DNA of 64,000 bases from NCBI GenBank assembly GCA_014382445.1, contig JACNJS010000039.1, forward strand, positions 1-64,000, read 5' to 3'. Each line of letters begins with the position of its first letter. Position 1 is the stretch's first letter. Under the pieces are notes generated by a model. That model did not search any database, had not been told where the DNA came from, and was given only the letters and a program-made list of their open reading frames with translations. Below are positions 1 through 9,391 of the stretch, one piece after another. The stretch is from Bacteroidota bacterium (GTDB taxonomy: Bacteria > Bacteroidota > Bacteroidia > Bacteroidales > F082). Made by a program: the position numbers and the translations under genes.

Positions 1-2
1 CT

Positions 3-635
3 ATGTCAGTATTAGTTGGAAAAAAAGCCCCATTATTCGAAGCCAATGCCGTTGTTAACGGTGGTGAATTTGTAGAGAAATTTTCGCTCGAACAATTTAT
101 TGGAAAGAAGCATGTAATTTTCTTTTTCTATCCTTTAGATTTTACTTTCGTTTGCCCAACAGAAATAATCGCCTTCCAGGAAAAGATGGATGAATTTGAC
201 AAGCGAAATGTTGCCGTTGTGGGATGTTCGGTTGATTCACAGTTCTCTCACTGGGCGTGGTTAAATACCGAAAAAAATGATGGTGGTATTAAAGGAGTTA
301 GTTACCCTTTGGTATCCGATCTTTCTAAAACGATTTCTGAGAATTATGATGTACTCGCCGGATCGTATGATTATAATGACGATGGCGAAAGTGTTTTCAG
401 CGGTGAGCCCGTAGCATATAGAGGTTTATTTTTAATCGACAAACAAGGTGTTGTACGTCACCAGGTAGTTAACGATTTACCTCTGGGCCGCAGCATTAAT
501 GAAGCCTTACGTATTGTGGATGCTCTCCAGTTTTTTGAAGAAAATGGTGAAGTGTGCCCTGCCGACTGGAAACCGGGAGATGATGCAATGGTTGCCAGTG
601 CCGCCGGTGTTGCAAAATACCTGAGCGATCATTAA
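3..635 (+). CDS. Typical 2-Cys peroxiredoxin (AhpC/Prx family)
   Basis: Thiol peroxidase that reduces hydrogen peroxide and organic peroxides in the cytoplasm using a redox-active cysteine pair. The peroxidatic cysteine is C51 in FVCPTE, and the resolving cysteine is C185 in GEVCPADW. The conserved arginine of the active site lies in YRGLFLID near residue 140. At 210 residues it is full length for typical 2-Cys enzymes. The ATG lies 3 bases from the window edge, so its promoter and any upstream operon partner are not visible. Its stop overlaps the stop of the convergent aminotransferase gene by 4 bases. AhpC is the closest family name, but the reductase partner cannot be judged here. Confidence 0.95.
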   Translation: MSVLVGKKAPLFEANAVVNGGEFVEKFSLEQFIGKKHVIFFFYPLDFTFVCPTEIIAFQEKMDEFDKRNVAVVGCSVDSQFSHWAWLNTEKNDGGIKGVSYPLVSDLSKTISENYDVLAGSYDYNDDGESVFSGEPVAYRGLFLIDKQGVVRHQVVNDLPLGRSINEALRIVDALQFFEENGEVCPADWKPGDDAMVASAAGVAKYLSDH

Positions 636-2104
636 AGCTCAAACCACTCATCAATTTTATTCTGAATATTCTGCGTGGCTTTTTTGTACGTAAATTCGTT
701 TGTATGTTGGTTATAATCGTAATCTTTTCCCCATACAACATGGTTTTCAACAATATCATTAAGCGAGGATATTATAAAGTCAAGTTCAGCATCGGTCATG
801 GTAGGATGAAGCGAAACCCTTACAAAACCAGGCTTAATTGATAAATCGCCGCTGTTTATTCGTTCAACAATACGATGCGATTCTTCAGGCGTAACGTTAA
901 GCAAAAAATGCCCGTAAGTTCCGGCACATGCACATCCACCCCTTACCTGAATTCCATATCTGTCGTTCAGTAATTTCACAATCAGATTAAAATGTATATT
1001 CAGAAACCAAAATGAGAATACCCCAAGACGATCAGTAATATTTTCTGCCAATATATGTATGCCATTTATTTTTGAAAAGCCATTAAATGCTCTTTTCACT
1101 AATTCTTCTTCGCGTTGGGCAATTAATCCGGTATCCATCTGTTCTTTTACTTTAATCGCCATCGCGGTTCTTATCGCCTGAAGGAAACCAGGTGTACCAC
1201 CATCTTCACGCAGCTCAATATCATCAAAGTATTTATGTCCACCCCAGGGATCAGTCCATTCAACAGTTCCTCCACCCGGATTATCCGGAACCTCTTTATT
1301 ATATATGTTTTTGCTAAAAACCAGTACACCTGAACTTCCGGGTCCACCCAAAAATTTATGGGGAGAAAAGAAGATGGCATCTAAGCTTTGCAACGGGTTG
1401 GCCGGGTGCATATTAATATCCACATAGGGTGCCGATCCGGCAAAATCTACCATTGCCAAACCTCCATTCCTGTGCATAATTTCGGCCATTTCATAATAAG
1501 GAGGAATAACTCCTGTTACATTTGAACCACCAGTAAATGACCCTATTTTTAATTTATGATCCTTATGTATTTCCAACTGTCGTATAAGCTCATCTTTACT
1601 TACTTTGTTTTCAGCATCAGGCTCCAAAACAACAACCTTAGCCACAGTTTCAAGCCAAGAAGTATGATTAGAGTGATGCTCCATATGGGTTATAAATACA
1701 ACCGGCACTTCTTCTCTGGGAACGCATTGTTTTTCAACTGTAAACATAGCGCAGTTTCGCAAACCCATTATCCGCTGTAGTTTGTTAATAACCGCAGTCA
1801 TTCCGGAACCGGCAGTTATAATAACATCATTTTTATTTGCACCTGCATGTTCTTTAATTTTTTTAAGAGCTGCATGATATGCATTGGTCATCATGGTGCC
1901 GGTTTCAGTGGTTTCGGTATGCGTGTTGCCTATGTAGGGACCAATAATATTTGTCATTTTTTCCTCGATAGGCCTATAGAGACGACCGCTGGCTATCCAG
2001 TCGGCATAAATCATTTTCTTAATTCCATATGGTGTTTCAAACTCCATGTCATCACCAATTATGTTCTTTCTGAATCTCGAAAAATGTTCTTCCAGTTTAT
2101 TCAT
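632..2104 (-). CDS. PLP-dependent class V aminotransferase (cysteine desulfurase-like)
   Basis: Cytoplasmic PLP enzyme of fold type I, class V, related to cysteine desulfurases and selenocysteine lyases. The probable PLP lysine is in SPHKFLGGPG near residue 250, preceded by an acidic AMVDFAG motif. A cysteine-rich GGCACAG segment near residue 390 sits where the catalytic cysteine loop lies in desulfurases. At 490 residues it is longer than IscS/SufS (about 400), and no Fe-S cluster genes are adjacent. It is therefore probably a stand-alone member of uncertain substrate rather than the housekeeping desulfurase. The ATG at 2104 gives the full N-terminus. The 3' end overlaps the peroxiredoxin stop. 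Confidence 0.85.
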   Translation of the reverse strand: MNKLEEHFSRFRKNIIGDDMEFETPYGIKKMIYADWIASGRLYRPIEEKMTNIIGPYIGNTHTETTETGTMMTNAYHAALKKIKEHAGANKNDVIITAGSGMTAVINKLQRIMGLRNCAMFTVEKQCVPREEVPVVFITHMEHHSNHTSWLETVAKVVVLEPDAENKVSKDELIRQLEIHKDHKLKIGSFTGGSNVTGVIPPYYEMAEIMHRNGGLAMVDFAGSAPYVDINMHPANPLQSLDAIFFSPHKFLGGPGSSGVLVFSKNIYNKEVPDNPGGGTVEWTDPWGGHKYFDDIELREDGGTPGFLQAIRTAMAIKVKEQMDTGLIAQREEELVKRAFNGFSKINGIHILAENITDRLGVFSFWFLNIHFNLIVKLLNDRYGIQVRGGCACAGTYGHFLLNVTPEESHRIVERINSGDLSIKPGFVRVSLHPTMTDAELDFIISSLNDIVENHVVWGKDYDYNQHTNEFTYKKATQNIQNKIDEWFEL

Positions 2105-2383
2105 AGTCGATTTGGTTTTTTATGCTACTCACTTGTATGAAGCGAAATTATGAATAATTGATAAATCAGTATCCGTATTTTAACTCAACTGTTGATATTG
2201 ATCATCAAAATAACAAATATTCAATAAGTTAATTCCTGATTTACTTACTAAAAAACATCCCTTGTATTTCATTTCCGAGTTTGACAATTCAATTTCAAGG
2301 TTCTTTGGTTAGAACTTTCTGGAATAATGAATCAGATGTAATCTTTTTTGTTGTATATTTCTCAGTTCAAAAATACTAATATT

Positions 2384-3094
2384 ATGCTTAACAACTTGAT
2401 CCTCGACAATGTACTGTTTCTTGACATTGAAACTGTTTCTCAGGTGCCTGATTTTAATGATCTTGACGATAAATTCAAACTTTTGTGGGAAAAAAAAGCA
2501 GAGTTATTAAAACGGAATAAACCTGATACCACGGCTGATAAACTTTACGCGAGCGCAGGTATTTATGCTGAATTCGGAAAGATTGTTTGCATCTCATGTG
2601 GTTATACAAATGGAAAAGAGTTTAGGATAAAATCCTACTACGGTGATGATGAAAAAATATTATTAGAAGAATTTGCGGAGCTTCTTGATAAGCACTATAA
2701 TAATAATTACAATCTTCTATGTGCCCATAATGGGAAGGAATTTGATTTTCCATATATTGCACGCCGTATGCTTGTTAAAGGCATTAAACTGCCAGATATA
2801 TTAAATCTTGCAGGTAAGAAACCATGGGAAGTTAAGCATTTAGATACAATGGAGCTATGGAAATTTGGTGATTACAAGCATTATACTTCGCTCGAACTAT
2901 TAGCTGCATTATTTAATATTCCAACACCAAAAGATGATATTGATGGATCAATGGTTGGTCATGTTTATTGGGTTGAGAAGGATCTGGACCGTATTGTAAC
3001 CTATTGCCAAAAAGATGTTGTTACAATTGCTCAGCTTTTAAGAAAATATCTTGGCTTAAAATTAATTTCAGATGAAAATATTGTTGCTATTTAG
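2384..3094 (+). CDS. Predicted 3'-5' exonuclease, PolB-exonuclease-like
   Basis: Stand-alone DEDD-type 3'-5' exonuclease resembling the proofreading domain of B-family DNA polymerases. Motif Exo I is LDIET near residue 14, Exo II is HNGKEFDFPYI in the middle, and Exo III is YCQKDVV near the C-terminus. Together they supply the four metal-binding acidic residues. I start it at the ATG at 2384 (236 residues) because the longer reading begins at a TTG and adds 12 residues with no domain value. It lies alone, divergent from the aminotransferase and 115 bases before dnaB. A role in DNA repair or nucleotide turnover is inferred; the substrate is unknown. Confidence 0.85.
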   Translation: MLNNLILDNVLFLDIETVSQVPDFNDLDDKFKLLWEKKAELLKRNKPDTTADKLYASAGIYAEFGKIVCISCGYTNGKEFRIKSYYGDDEKILLEEFAELLDKHYNNNYNLLCAHNGKEFDFPYIARRMLVKGIKLPDILNLAGKKPWEVKHLDTMELWKFGDYKHYTSLELLAALFNIPTPKDDIDGSMVGHVYWVEKDLDRIVTYCQKDVVTIAQLLRKYLGLKLISDENIVAI

Positions 3095-3196
3095 TAAATA
3101 AATATGTTAGAATTTGAGTTAAATATCATGTGTTAAAAGTTTTATATAAAGTCAAAAATAGTTATTAACACTTTATTAACTGTCTTCCAATATTTG

Positions 3197-3204
3197 TAAT
3201 TTTG
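3197..3204 (+). promoter_or_regulatory. TAnnTTTG -7 element just before dnaB
   Basis: TAATTTTG matches the Bacteroidota -7 consensus and ends 5 bases before the dnaB ATG. No TTG sits at the usual -33 spacing. If it is used, transcription would start at or next to the ATG, giving a leaderless or nearly leaderless mRNA. Confidence 0.4.
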
Positions 3205-3209
3205 GTCAC

Positions 3210-4721
3210 ATGGAAGATGCCAAAAAAGATACTCGAAAAGCAAGCTTATCTAAAAGCGTAAATATTTCTGCTCAGCAGATGGCCGAGCATGGCAAGGTTC
3301 AACCTCAGGCTATTGACCTCGAGGAGGCTGTGCTAGGGGCTATGATGCTTGAAAAGGATGCTGTAAGTGCTGTTATCGACATTCTTTCTCCGGCTGTTTT
3401 TTATAAGGATAGTCATAAAAAAATAATGGGGGCTATTGCAAGATTATTTACAAAATCGGAGCCTGTTGATATACTTACAGTAACCAACGAACTGAAAAGC
3501 ACAGGAGAGCTTGAAATGGTGGGCGGTCCTTATTACATTACCATGCTTACCAGTCGTATTGCATCTTCTGCAAATGTTGAGTATCATGCAAGGATAATCC
3601 TACAAAAGCATATTCAACGCGAATTAATACGAATATCTTCTGAAATAATTAAAAACGCTTTTGAAGATACAACAGATGTTTTTGATTTGCTTGATAAAGC
3701 AGAGCGTAACCTGTTTGCAGTTTCTGAGTCGAACCTGAGACGAAATTTTGAAGACATGCCTTCATTAATAAAGCAGGCAATTATAGATATTGAGAGTGCC
3801 AGGAATTCACCTGAACATATGCGGGGAGTACCATCGGGATATATTGATCTTGATAGAATTACTTCAGGATGGCAAAAGTCGGACCTTATTATACTTGCCG
3901 CCCGCCCTTCAATGGGTAAAACGGCTTTCGCCTTAAATATGGCGCGAAATGTAGCTGTTGATTTCAAAAAACCTATTGCGTTCTTTTCATTGGAAATGTC
4001 ATCTGTTCAGCTTGTTACAAGGTTAATATCAAGTGAAACAGAATTAAAATCTGATAAACTTAAAAGGGGTGATCTTGCAGGTCATGAATGGCAACAATTA
4101 ACGGATAAAGTTTCGAATTTGGTTGATGCTAAAATGTTTATTGACGACACTCCTGCTCTCTCGGTTTTTGAATTAAGGGCAAAATGCCGTAGATTAAAGC
4201 AACAGCATGATATACAAATGGTATTTATTGATTATCTGCAGTTAATGAGTGGAGGAATTGATAATAAAGGTAACCGTGAACAAGAGATTAGCCAGATATC
4301 AAGATCGCTCAAAGCCTTGGCAAAAGAACTTGACGTACCAATTCTTGCATTATCACAATTAAGTCGTGCTGTTGAAACCAGACCTGGTCAGGCTAAGCGA
4401 CCAATTTTATCTGACTTGCGCGAGTCGGGCGCGATTGAACAGGATGCCGACCTTGTACTGTTTATTTACAGAGCAGAATATTATAAAATAGATGTATTCG
4501 AAGATGGATCACCAACTCAGGGTGTATCGGAAATTATTATTGCCAAGCATCGTAACGGCGCTGTTGGCGATTTGAAACTTCGGTTTATAGCCGACTTTGC
4601 CAGATTTGACGACTACTCAAAGAGCGGGCAAGGTTATACAGCTGAGGATGTTAGTGCCGGAATAAAAAACTTCTCATCAAAAATGAATTCCATGACTGAA
4701 GATGAGCAAGATCCATTTTAG
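3210..4721 (+). CDS. dnaB: Replicative DNA helicase DnaB
   Basis: Hexameric ATP-dependent helicase that unwinds DNA at the replication fork and interacts with primase. The N-terminal DnaB domain (about residues 30-135, starting QAIDLEEAVLGAMM) is followed by a linker and a RecA-like C-terminal domain. Walker A (ARPSMGKTAF) is near residue 235, Walker B (VFIDYLQLM) near 337, and the arginine-finger region (SDLRESGAIEQDADL) near 405. The length of 503 residues is normal and there is no intein. It is followed after 36 bases by a secreted protein gene with no evident functional link. Confidence 0.97.
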   Translation: MEDAKKDTRKASLSKSVNISAQQMAEHGKVQPQAIDLEEAVLGAMMLEKDAVSAVIDILSPAVFYKDSHKKIMGAIARLFTKSEPVDILTVTNELKSTGELEMVGGPYYITMLTSRIASSANVEYHARIILQKHIQRELIRISSEIIKNAFEDTTDVFDLLDKAERNLFAVSESNLRRNFEDMPSLIKQAIIDIESARNSPEHMRGVPSGYIDLDRITSGWQKSDLIILAARPSMGKTAFALNMARNVAVDFKKPIAFFSLEMSSVQLVTRLISSETELKSDKLKRGDLAGHEWQQLTDKVSNLVDAKMFIDDTPALSVFELRAKCRRLKQQHDIQMVFIDYLQLMSGGIDNKGNREQEISQISRSLKALAKELDVPILALSQLSRAVETRPGQAKRPILSDLRESGAIEQDADLVLFIYRAEYYKIDVFEDGSPTQGVSEIIIAKHRNGAVGDLKLRFIADFARFDDYSKSGQGYTAEDVSAGIKNFSSKMNSMTEDEQDPF

Positions 4722-4757
4722 TTTATCCATTTAAAATAAATTATAAAACTTTTAAGT

Positions 4758-5603
4758 ATGAAATCTAAAATTCAAATTACAATATGGACATTGATAAGTC
4801 TGCTACTATTAAACATTTCAAGTACATATGCCCAAAAAAGTATAGAGTTAAAGTATAATCTTAACGCTGGCGACAAATACATGTTTGTTACAGATATTGA
4901 ACAGGATATTACTTTTGAAGCTATGGGAAATACAACTACTTTAGAGCAGTTGATGTCTTTTCAAATGACTTCACTTGTAAATAAAATTGAAGTAGATGAA
5001 ATCTTTATGGAATTTATCTTTGATAGGATTAAAATGAACCAGAAGATATTTGGAATGGAATTAAACTACGATTCAGATGATTCATCAACATTTACATCTG
5101 GAATGGGAGCCAAAATAGGAGAGGAGTTTAACAAAATTATTGGTGCATCAGTAAAAGTAGTTATGGATGATAACGGTAATATTAAAGATATGGATTTAAG
5201 CAGTATAACCGATAACAGCGATTTAACAAATAATTTAAGTTCGGGAAATACATATGCAGTTTATCCTGAAGGAAAAGTGAAGGTTGGTGAAAGTTGGGCA
5301 ACAGATATCAAGCCGCTTGAAAACAGCGAGATGAAGGTGCATATGAACTATACATTATTAAAAATAGCACGCAATCATGCTACTATTGGGGTTGATGGAA
5401 CTTTAACTGCTAATGAAGTTGCCGGAAAGGAAATTAGTTTAAACGGAACAACTTCAGGTGAGATGATAGTTGATAGAAAAACCGGCATTCTTATTAGCTC
5501 AAGTATTGATATGGAAATTGACATGGAAATGGAAGAGGGTGGTAATAAAATTCCGGCAACAATTATGAGCACTGCTGTAACAACCGTTAAAAAGGTAGAA
5601 TAA
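4758..5603 (+). CDS. Secreted DUF6263-like protein
   Basis: A 281-residue exported protein of unknown function. Residues 1-25 form a signal peptide (hydrophobic ISLLLLNIS, then TYAQ before the cleavage site). The mature part is rich in beta strands and acidic residues. It has the layout I associate with DUF6263 proteins of Bacteroidota: an early LKYNLNAGDKYMF segment, a central YPEGKVKVGESW segment, and a final strand after a DRKTG turn. There is no lipobox, so it is probably periplasmic. It is co-directional with dnaB 36 bases upstream and convergent with the TonB receptor. Confidence 0.6.
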   Translation: MKSKIQITIWTLISLLLLNISSTYAQKSIELKYNLNAGDKYMFVTDIEQDITFEAMGNTTTLEQLMSFQMTSLVNKIEVDEIFMEFIFDRIKMNQKIFGMELNYDSDDSSTFTSGMGAKIGEEFNKIIGASVKVVMDDNGNIKDMDLSSITDNSDLTNNLSSGNTYAVYPEGKVKVGESWATDIKPLENSEMKVHMNYTLLKIARNHATIGVDGTLTANEVAGKEISLNGTTSGEMIVDRKTGILISSSIDMEIDMEMEEGGNKIPATIMSTAVTTVKKVE

Positions 5604-5617
5604 TCTGAGGTTGATAT

Positions 5618-8119
5618 CTAAAGGTTTAGAATATATTGAAGGGATATGTTTCGCATTGGCTCAGCTTTTAGCGGCCTTAATGAATACATCTTGTTTAGCA
5701 TGTTAGTTGAAATTAAAGAAATTTTATGCCTTATACCTATTTTATATCCAATTCGGCCATCAATAACTACATTACCATTATTATGTGTTTCATAATATTT
5801 TCGGTATAAAATTGGCTGGGTAGTGCCTCCCGAAGCAACGGTAGCATCCTCAAAATCAAAAATTGCTTTATCAAGATTCTCCATTTTACTGAAATATTTA
5901 AGACTAAACCCAGCAGAAAACCTAAAGTAATTTAACTCAATGTCCAATTTAAGCGTATGCAGAAACCGATATTTTAATATGTTCCGGCTGGGGTTAACAC
6001 TAGTAGTTTTGTATGAGAAATCCTTACTGCCACCCGGGTTGTAATCCTTGGCAAACACATAGCTAGGTTGTAAAGTAACAGGGAGTATATAGGTATATCC
6101 AAACAAAGTGTTGAACGTAAAATTATCCGTAACTTTTGCTTGCCCTGTAAGTGATATATCGATACCTGTAACTTTTGATTTTCCGGTGTTAACAAATTTG
6201 AACCCCGCAATTGCAAATGAATAAGTTGAATCCCAAAATCCAAAAAGATATTCAATAGTGTTACTATACTCCTGATAAAATAATGCAACATCAAAATAGC
6301 CATAATAATTTACAAACTTAAAACCTTGCTTCACACCAATTTCAGAATTCCAGCTTGTTTCGGGGATGAGCTCCGGATTATCAAACACACCAAAACTACC
6401 AACGGTTGTTTTAATGTACCTTTCAGTGATAGTAGGAAAGCGATAACCCTGACCCACTGAAGCCCTTAGATATGTTTCCTGACCTAATTTAAGCGATGCT
6501 CCAACTCTAATAATAGGTTTGCTATCGCGGATTGTATCGTTAATCTGATAGTTTTCAAGTCGTGCACCAGCAGATATATTCAATATAGTTCCAAACTTTT
6601 TTTCAACTTCCATAAATACTGACGTGTTCCATAAATAATTTGAGGGTGATCCCGAAGCTTCATAGAGGTGTGCATACGAATAGGTATATTGATTAGTAGC
6701 ACCAATTATAAAATCGAGATTGCCCAAATTTTTAAAACTTTTACCAAATTGATAGTTATTGTAAACAAAAAGTGATTGAGTTGATTGATTGTTATTTGCG
6801 TCATTATTAGAAAACATGATTCTTGAAGTAAACTCATGCTTAATACCCATTCCGGAATAAAAATTTACAAACGGATCCAAATAGAATGTAGTGTTGTTTG
6901 ATAATAGCACCGCCCCTGGATATGCTCTGTAGAAATTAGATGTATCATCTAACCATGCAAAAACAGTACTCGACTTATGATACATAATATTTCCGTTCAC
7001 CCCGAAATCCAGTCCTTTAATTTTTTTGGAACGATGCCTCAGGTTAAAATTTAACCGTGCTTTACGGTTTGCCATTTCATCATCAGTAATTGGCACAGTA
7101 TCAACAACAAAAGGACCCGTAACGGGTGCACCTAAATAGCTGCTGTTTGCCGAAAACATTCCACCAATAACAAGGTCGGTTTGCCCATTTCCAAGTTGTT
7201 GTGAATGTAGAAAACTGGCTCCAGTGTTATAATTTATACCATTCCACCATTTTAATGCAGGCGATCGTGGTGATGAGTTAAAACCTCCAAAAATTTTAAT
7301 TTTTGTTTCTGGCTGAATACCTGGATAATTAGTTCGAATATAGATGGCACCGCTTAACGCAGATGCACCGGAAAGTACTGAAGAAGCTCCCTTTACTACT
7401 TCAATTTGTTTTATGTTCTCCACAGGTATCAGCGACCAGTTTGTTTTACCGGCATCTCCTGAAGTTACTGGCAGGTTGTCGATAAAAACAGCTACTTTAC
7501 TGCCTACACCAAAGGTAAACCCACTGCCCCCTCTTATTTGGGGCTCTTCATCAAGGATGGTCAAGCCAGGAACCATGTTGAGAATTGTTTCGACAGACTC
7601 TGTGTTTCTGACCTCAATAAGTCGGGAACTCATGATTTCAATAGAAACCGTCTGGTTTTCAACACTCTTATCGAATTTGCCTGCCCGCACAATAATCTCA
7701 TCAAAATCGGTACTAAAAGGAATCATCTCCATGTTAATATGAGTTGTGCTATCTGATGATACGTTAATTTGAAATGATTGTGTCTTCATTCCTGTATACG
7801 ATACAGAAAAAACATAAGTTCCGGGAGGTACCGTTAGCGAAAAGTAACCGTTAAAATCACTAACTGTTCCCAGGGACATATCTTTTTTAAGATAGACATT
7901 TGCCCCAATAAGGGACCCAGATGTTTCTTTATCAGTGATTCGACCTGAGAAAATCCCATTATTTTGACTTGTGGCATTACTTAAGAAACTAATACATAGT
8001 AACACAAACAAAAATTTGTGTACATGGATTAACCTGGATATTTTGAGACCTTTGTAGTACCCCTCTTTCTGCCCGTCCGCCAGTCGGGTGTTATACCGGG
8101 TGAATGCATAGAATCTCAT
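5618..8119 (-). CDS. TonB-dependent outer membrane receptor with carboxypeptidase-D-like domain
   Basis: Outer membrane active transporter, ligand unknown. After a hydrophobic signal segment (about residues 35-48) comes a carboxypeptidase-regulatory-like beta domain (52-130, GRITDKETSGSLIGANVYL). A plug domain follows (about 150-265, with GLTILDEEPQIRGGSG and VIEVVKG-type signatures) and then a 22-strand-type barrel to the C-terminus. No SusD partner is adjacent, so a metal, siderophore, cobalamin or peptide ligand is as likely as a glycan. The 5' end is suspicious. The only in-frame ATG lies inside a dispersed repeat and gives a 34-residue n-region, while an ATG at 8025 in another frame would sit ideally before the signal peptide. 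Confidence 0.88.
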   Translation of the reverse strand: MRFYAFTRYNTRLADGQKEGYYKGLKISRLIHVHKFLFVLLCISFLSNATSQNNGIFSGRITDKETSGSLIGANVYLKKDMSLGTVSDFNGYFSLTVPPGTYVFSVSYTGMKTQSFQINVSSDSTTHINMEMIPFSTDFDEIIVRAGKFDKSVENQTVSIEIMSSRLIEVRNTESVETILNMVPGLTILDEEPQIRGGSGFTFGVGSKVAVFIDNLPVTSGDAGKTNWSLIPVENIKQIEVVKGASSVLSGASALSGAIYIRTNYPGIQPETKIKIFGGFNSSPRSPALKWWNGINYNTGASFLHSQQLGNGQTDLVIGGMFSANSSYLGAPVTGPFVVDTVPITDDEMANRKARLNFNLRHRSKKIKGLDFGVNGNIMYHKSSTVFAWLDDTSNFYRAYPGAVLLSNNTTFYLDPFVNFYSGMGIKHEFTSRIMFSNNDANNNQSTQSLFVYNNYQFGKSFKNLGNLDFIIGATNQYTYSYAHLYEASGSPSNYLWNTSVFMEVEKKFGTILNISAGARLENYQINDTIRDSKPIIRVGASLKLGQETYLRASVGQGYRFPTITERYIKTTVGSFGVFDNPELIPETSWNSEIGVKQGFKFVNYYGYFDVALFYQEYSNTIEYLFGFWDSTYSFAIAGFKFVNTGKSKVTGIDISLTGQAKVTDNFTFNTLFGYTYILPVTLQPSYVFAKDYNPGGSKDFSYKTTSVNPSRNILKYRFLHTLKLDIELNYFRFSAGFSLKYFSKMENLDKAIFDFEDATVASGGTTQPILYRKYYETHNNGNVVIDGRIGYKIGIRHKISLISTNMLNKMYSLRPLKAEPMRNISLQYILNL

Positions 8120-8210
8120 AATGTGTATGTTTTCAGGCTGATTAGATTCGTCGCTTTGTCCAGAATGACAACATTCTCTTGGTTTTGCAAAGGCCTCATT
8201 TTGCTATTCA
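8113..8210. repeat. Dispersed repeat, partial copy
   Basis: This stretch aligns along its length with 61605-61703. Shared blocks include ATCTCATAA, CAGAATGACAA, ATTCT, TGGTTTTG and CTCATT/TTCATT, with one internal deletion of about 6-10 bases. The matching right-hand copy has a second, inverted arm that is hard to see here. The start codon of the annotated TonB receptor frame (8117-8119) falls inside this copy. Confidence 0.65.
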
Positions 8211-8266
8211 TATTAGTTGGGAATATATGGCTGTGATTTCAACTGTGAACCTGAAATTAATATATG

Positions 8267-9199
8267 CTAATTAATCAGCACTTTTTTCGTAAATGTTTTT
8301 CTCGGGTTAACGGCTATAACTATGTATAAACCAGATTGAAATTCACTTATGTTAATTGAATTGTTTTCTCCTGCATTGATTTGTTTCGTTAGAATTATAC
8401 GTCCGTTAACATCAATTAGTTTAAACTCGTAAAGTTCATTATTGTTACTTTCAATTATAAAATCTAAATTATTGTTCACAATCCTTACTTTGAATTGATT
8501 TTCAGATAATTCAGCTACAGAATTTTCGTTATAGATAAATTCCAAATCATCGAAAAGAGCTGTGCTTCCAATTACCGCCTGAGTTCCGTTACCGGATGTT
8601 AATACCGAAAGATAATATTCGGGATTGTTATTTGAGGAGTATATAAATGGTGCCGAAAACCTTGTCCATTGAGTTATTTCTTCAGAAGGTAATTCATAAT
8701 ATGCCATTGCAATATGGTTTGTTTCGTCACCTGGTAATTGGGCGTATCCAGTGTGTAAAAGAAATTTTACTGTTCCAAAGTCGCTTCCCGAGGGGTTACA
8801 TTTAAACCAACCAGCAACACTATCAGGTCTTTCAGTTAATGTGCTATGCCACCGTTCGTCATATAGATCCGTAAAAACGTAGCTGGAATCTGCCGGCAAT
8901 TGAGTATGAACCCGCCCATTAGTTATCATTCCGGTGGCTATTACTAAACTGCCTACATTGAACAAGCCTAATGAGTAAGCGCCTGAGTGTGCATCATTGC
9001 TTTGCTCCCAAACAACCGGTGCTAAATTATTATAAAATATATCATCAGATGTTTTAATCGAACTCCAGTTTGTAGGCTCATCAACAACTGTTCCTGCATC
9101 CTCCCACTCTTCAAATCCCGGATTTTGAATTTGTTGTTGGCAAAATAAACTGTTTACTACTATTAAGGTTGTAAATAATGCTAAAGTAGTTGCTTTCAT
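8267..9199 (-). CDS. Secreted protein with T9SS type A sorting domain (PCMD-like)
   Basis: Cell-surface or extracellular protein exported by Sec and then by the type IX secretion system. I start it at the ATG at 9199, where a good signal peptide begins (MKATTLALFTTLIVV, cleavage after FCQ); the longer frame adds 12 residues with no signal. The mature N-terminus has the NPGFEEWED opening seen in putative carbohydrate-metabolism (PCMD-like) beta-sandwich domains. The last 75 residues (YEFKLIDVNGRII through GLYIVIAV to KKVLIN) form a type A C-terminal sorting domain. Total length is 310 residues. Substrate unknown. Confidence 0.8.
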   Translation of the reverse strand: MKATTLALFTTLIVVNSLFCQQQIQNPGFEEWEDAGTVVDEPTNWSSIKTSDDIFYNNLAPVVWEQSNDAHSGAYSLGLFNVGSLVIATGMITNGRVHTQLPADSSYVFTDLYDERWHSTLTERPDSVAGWFKCNPSGSDFGTVKFLLHTGYAQLPGDETNHIAMAYYELPSEEITQWTRFSAPFIYSSNNNPEYYLSVLTSGNGTQAVIGSTALFDDLEFIYNENSVAELSENQFKVRIVNNNLDFIIESNNNELYEFKLIDVNGRIILTKQINAGENNSINISEFQSGLYIVIAVNPRKTFTKKVLIN

Positions 9200-9391
9200 A
9201 TGCGCTGTATTATATTTTGGTTGTAAATGTAACAAAAAAACGAGAAAAGCGATTTTGCAAAAAAACTACTGGTATTTAATTCTTGGTTGATAATCATCCA
9301 ACGATCAACAAATCAGGTATTGGTGAGGAATGCAGATTGCTTACTAAATAAACTAATTTCTGCAAGCAACGCTCTGAATTTCCAAAGATGA

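Noticed and set aside
496-759. Minus-strand ORF across the peroxiredoxin/aminotransferase junction
   Set aside because: It overlaps two real genes on both strands, has no recognisable motif, and starts from neither a promoter nor a ribosome binding site.
5974-6303. 109-residue minus-strand ORF inside the TonB receptor
   Set aside because: It lies wholly inside the receptor gene in another frame and its composition is that of a shadow.
7344-7742. 132-residue plus-strand ORF opposite the TonB plug domain
   Set aside because: It is an antisense shadow of a conserved coding region, with no known motif.
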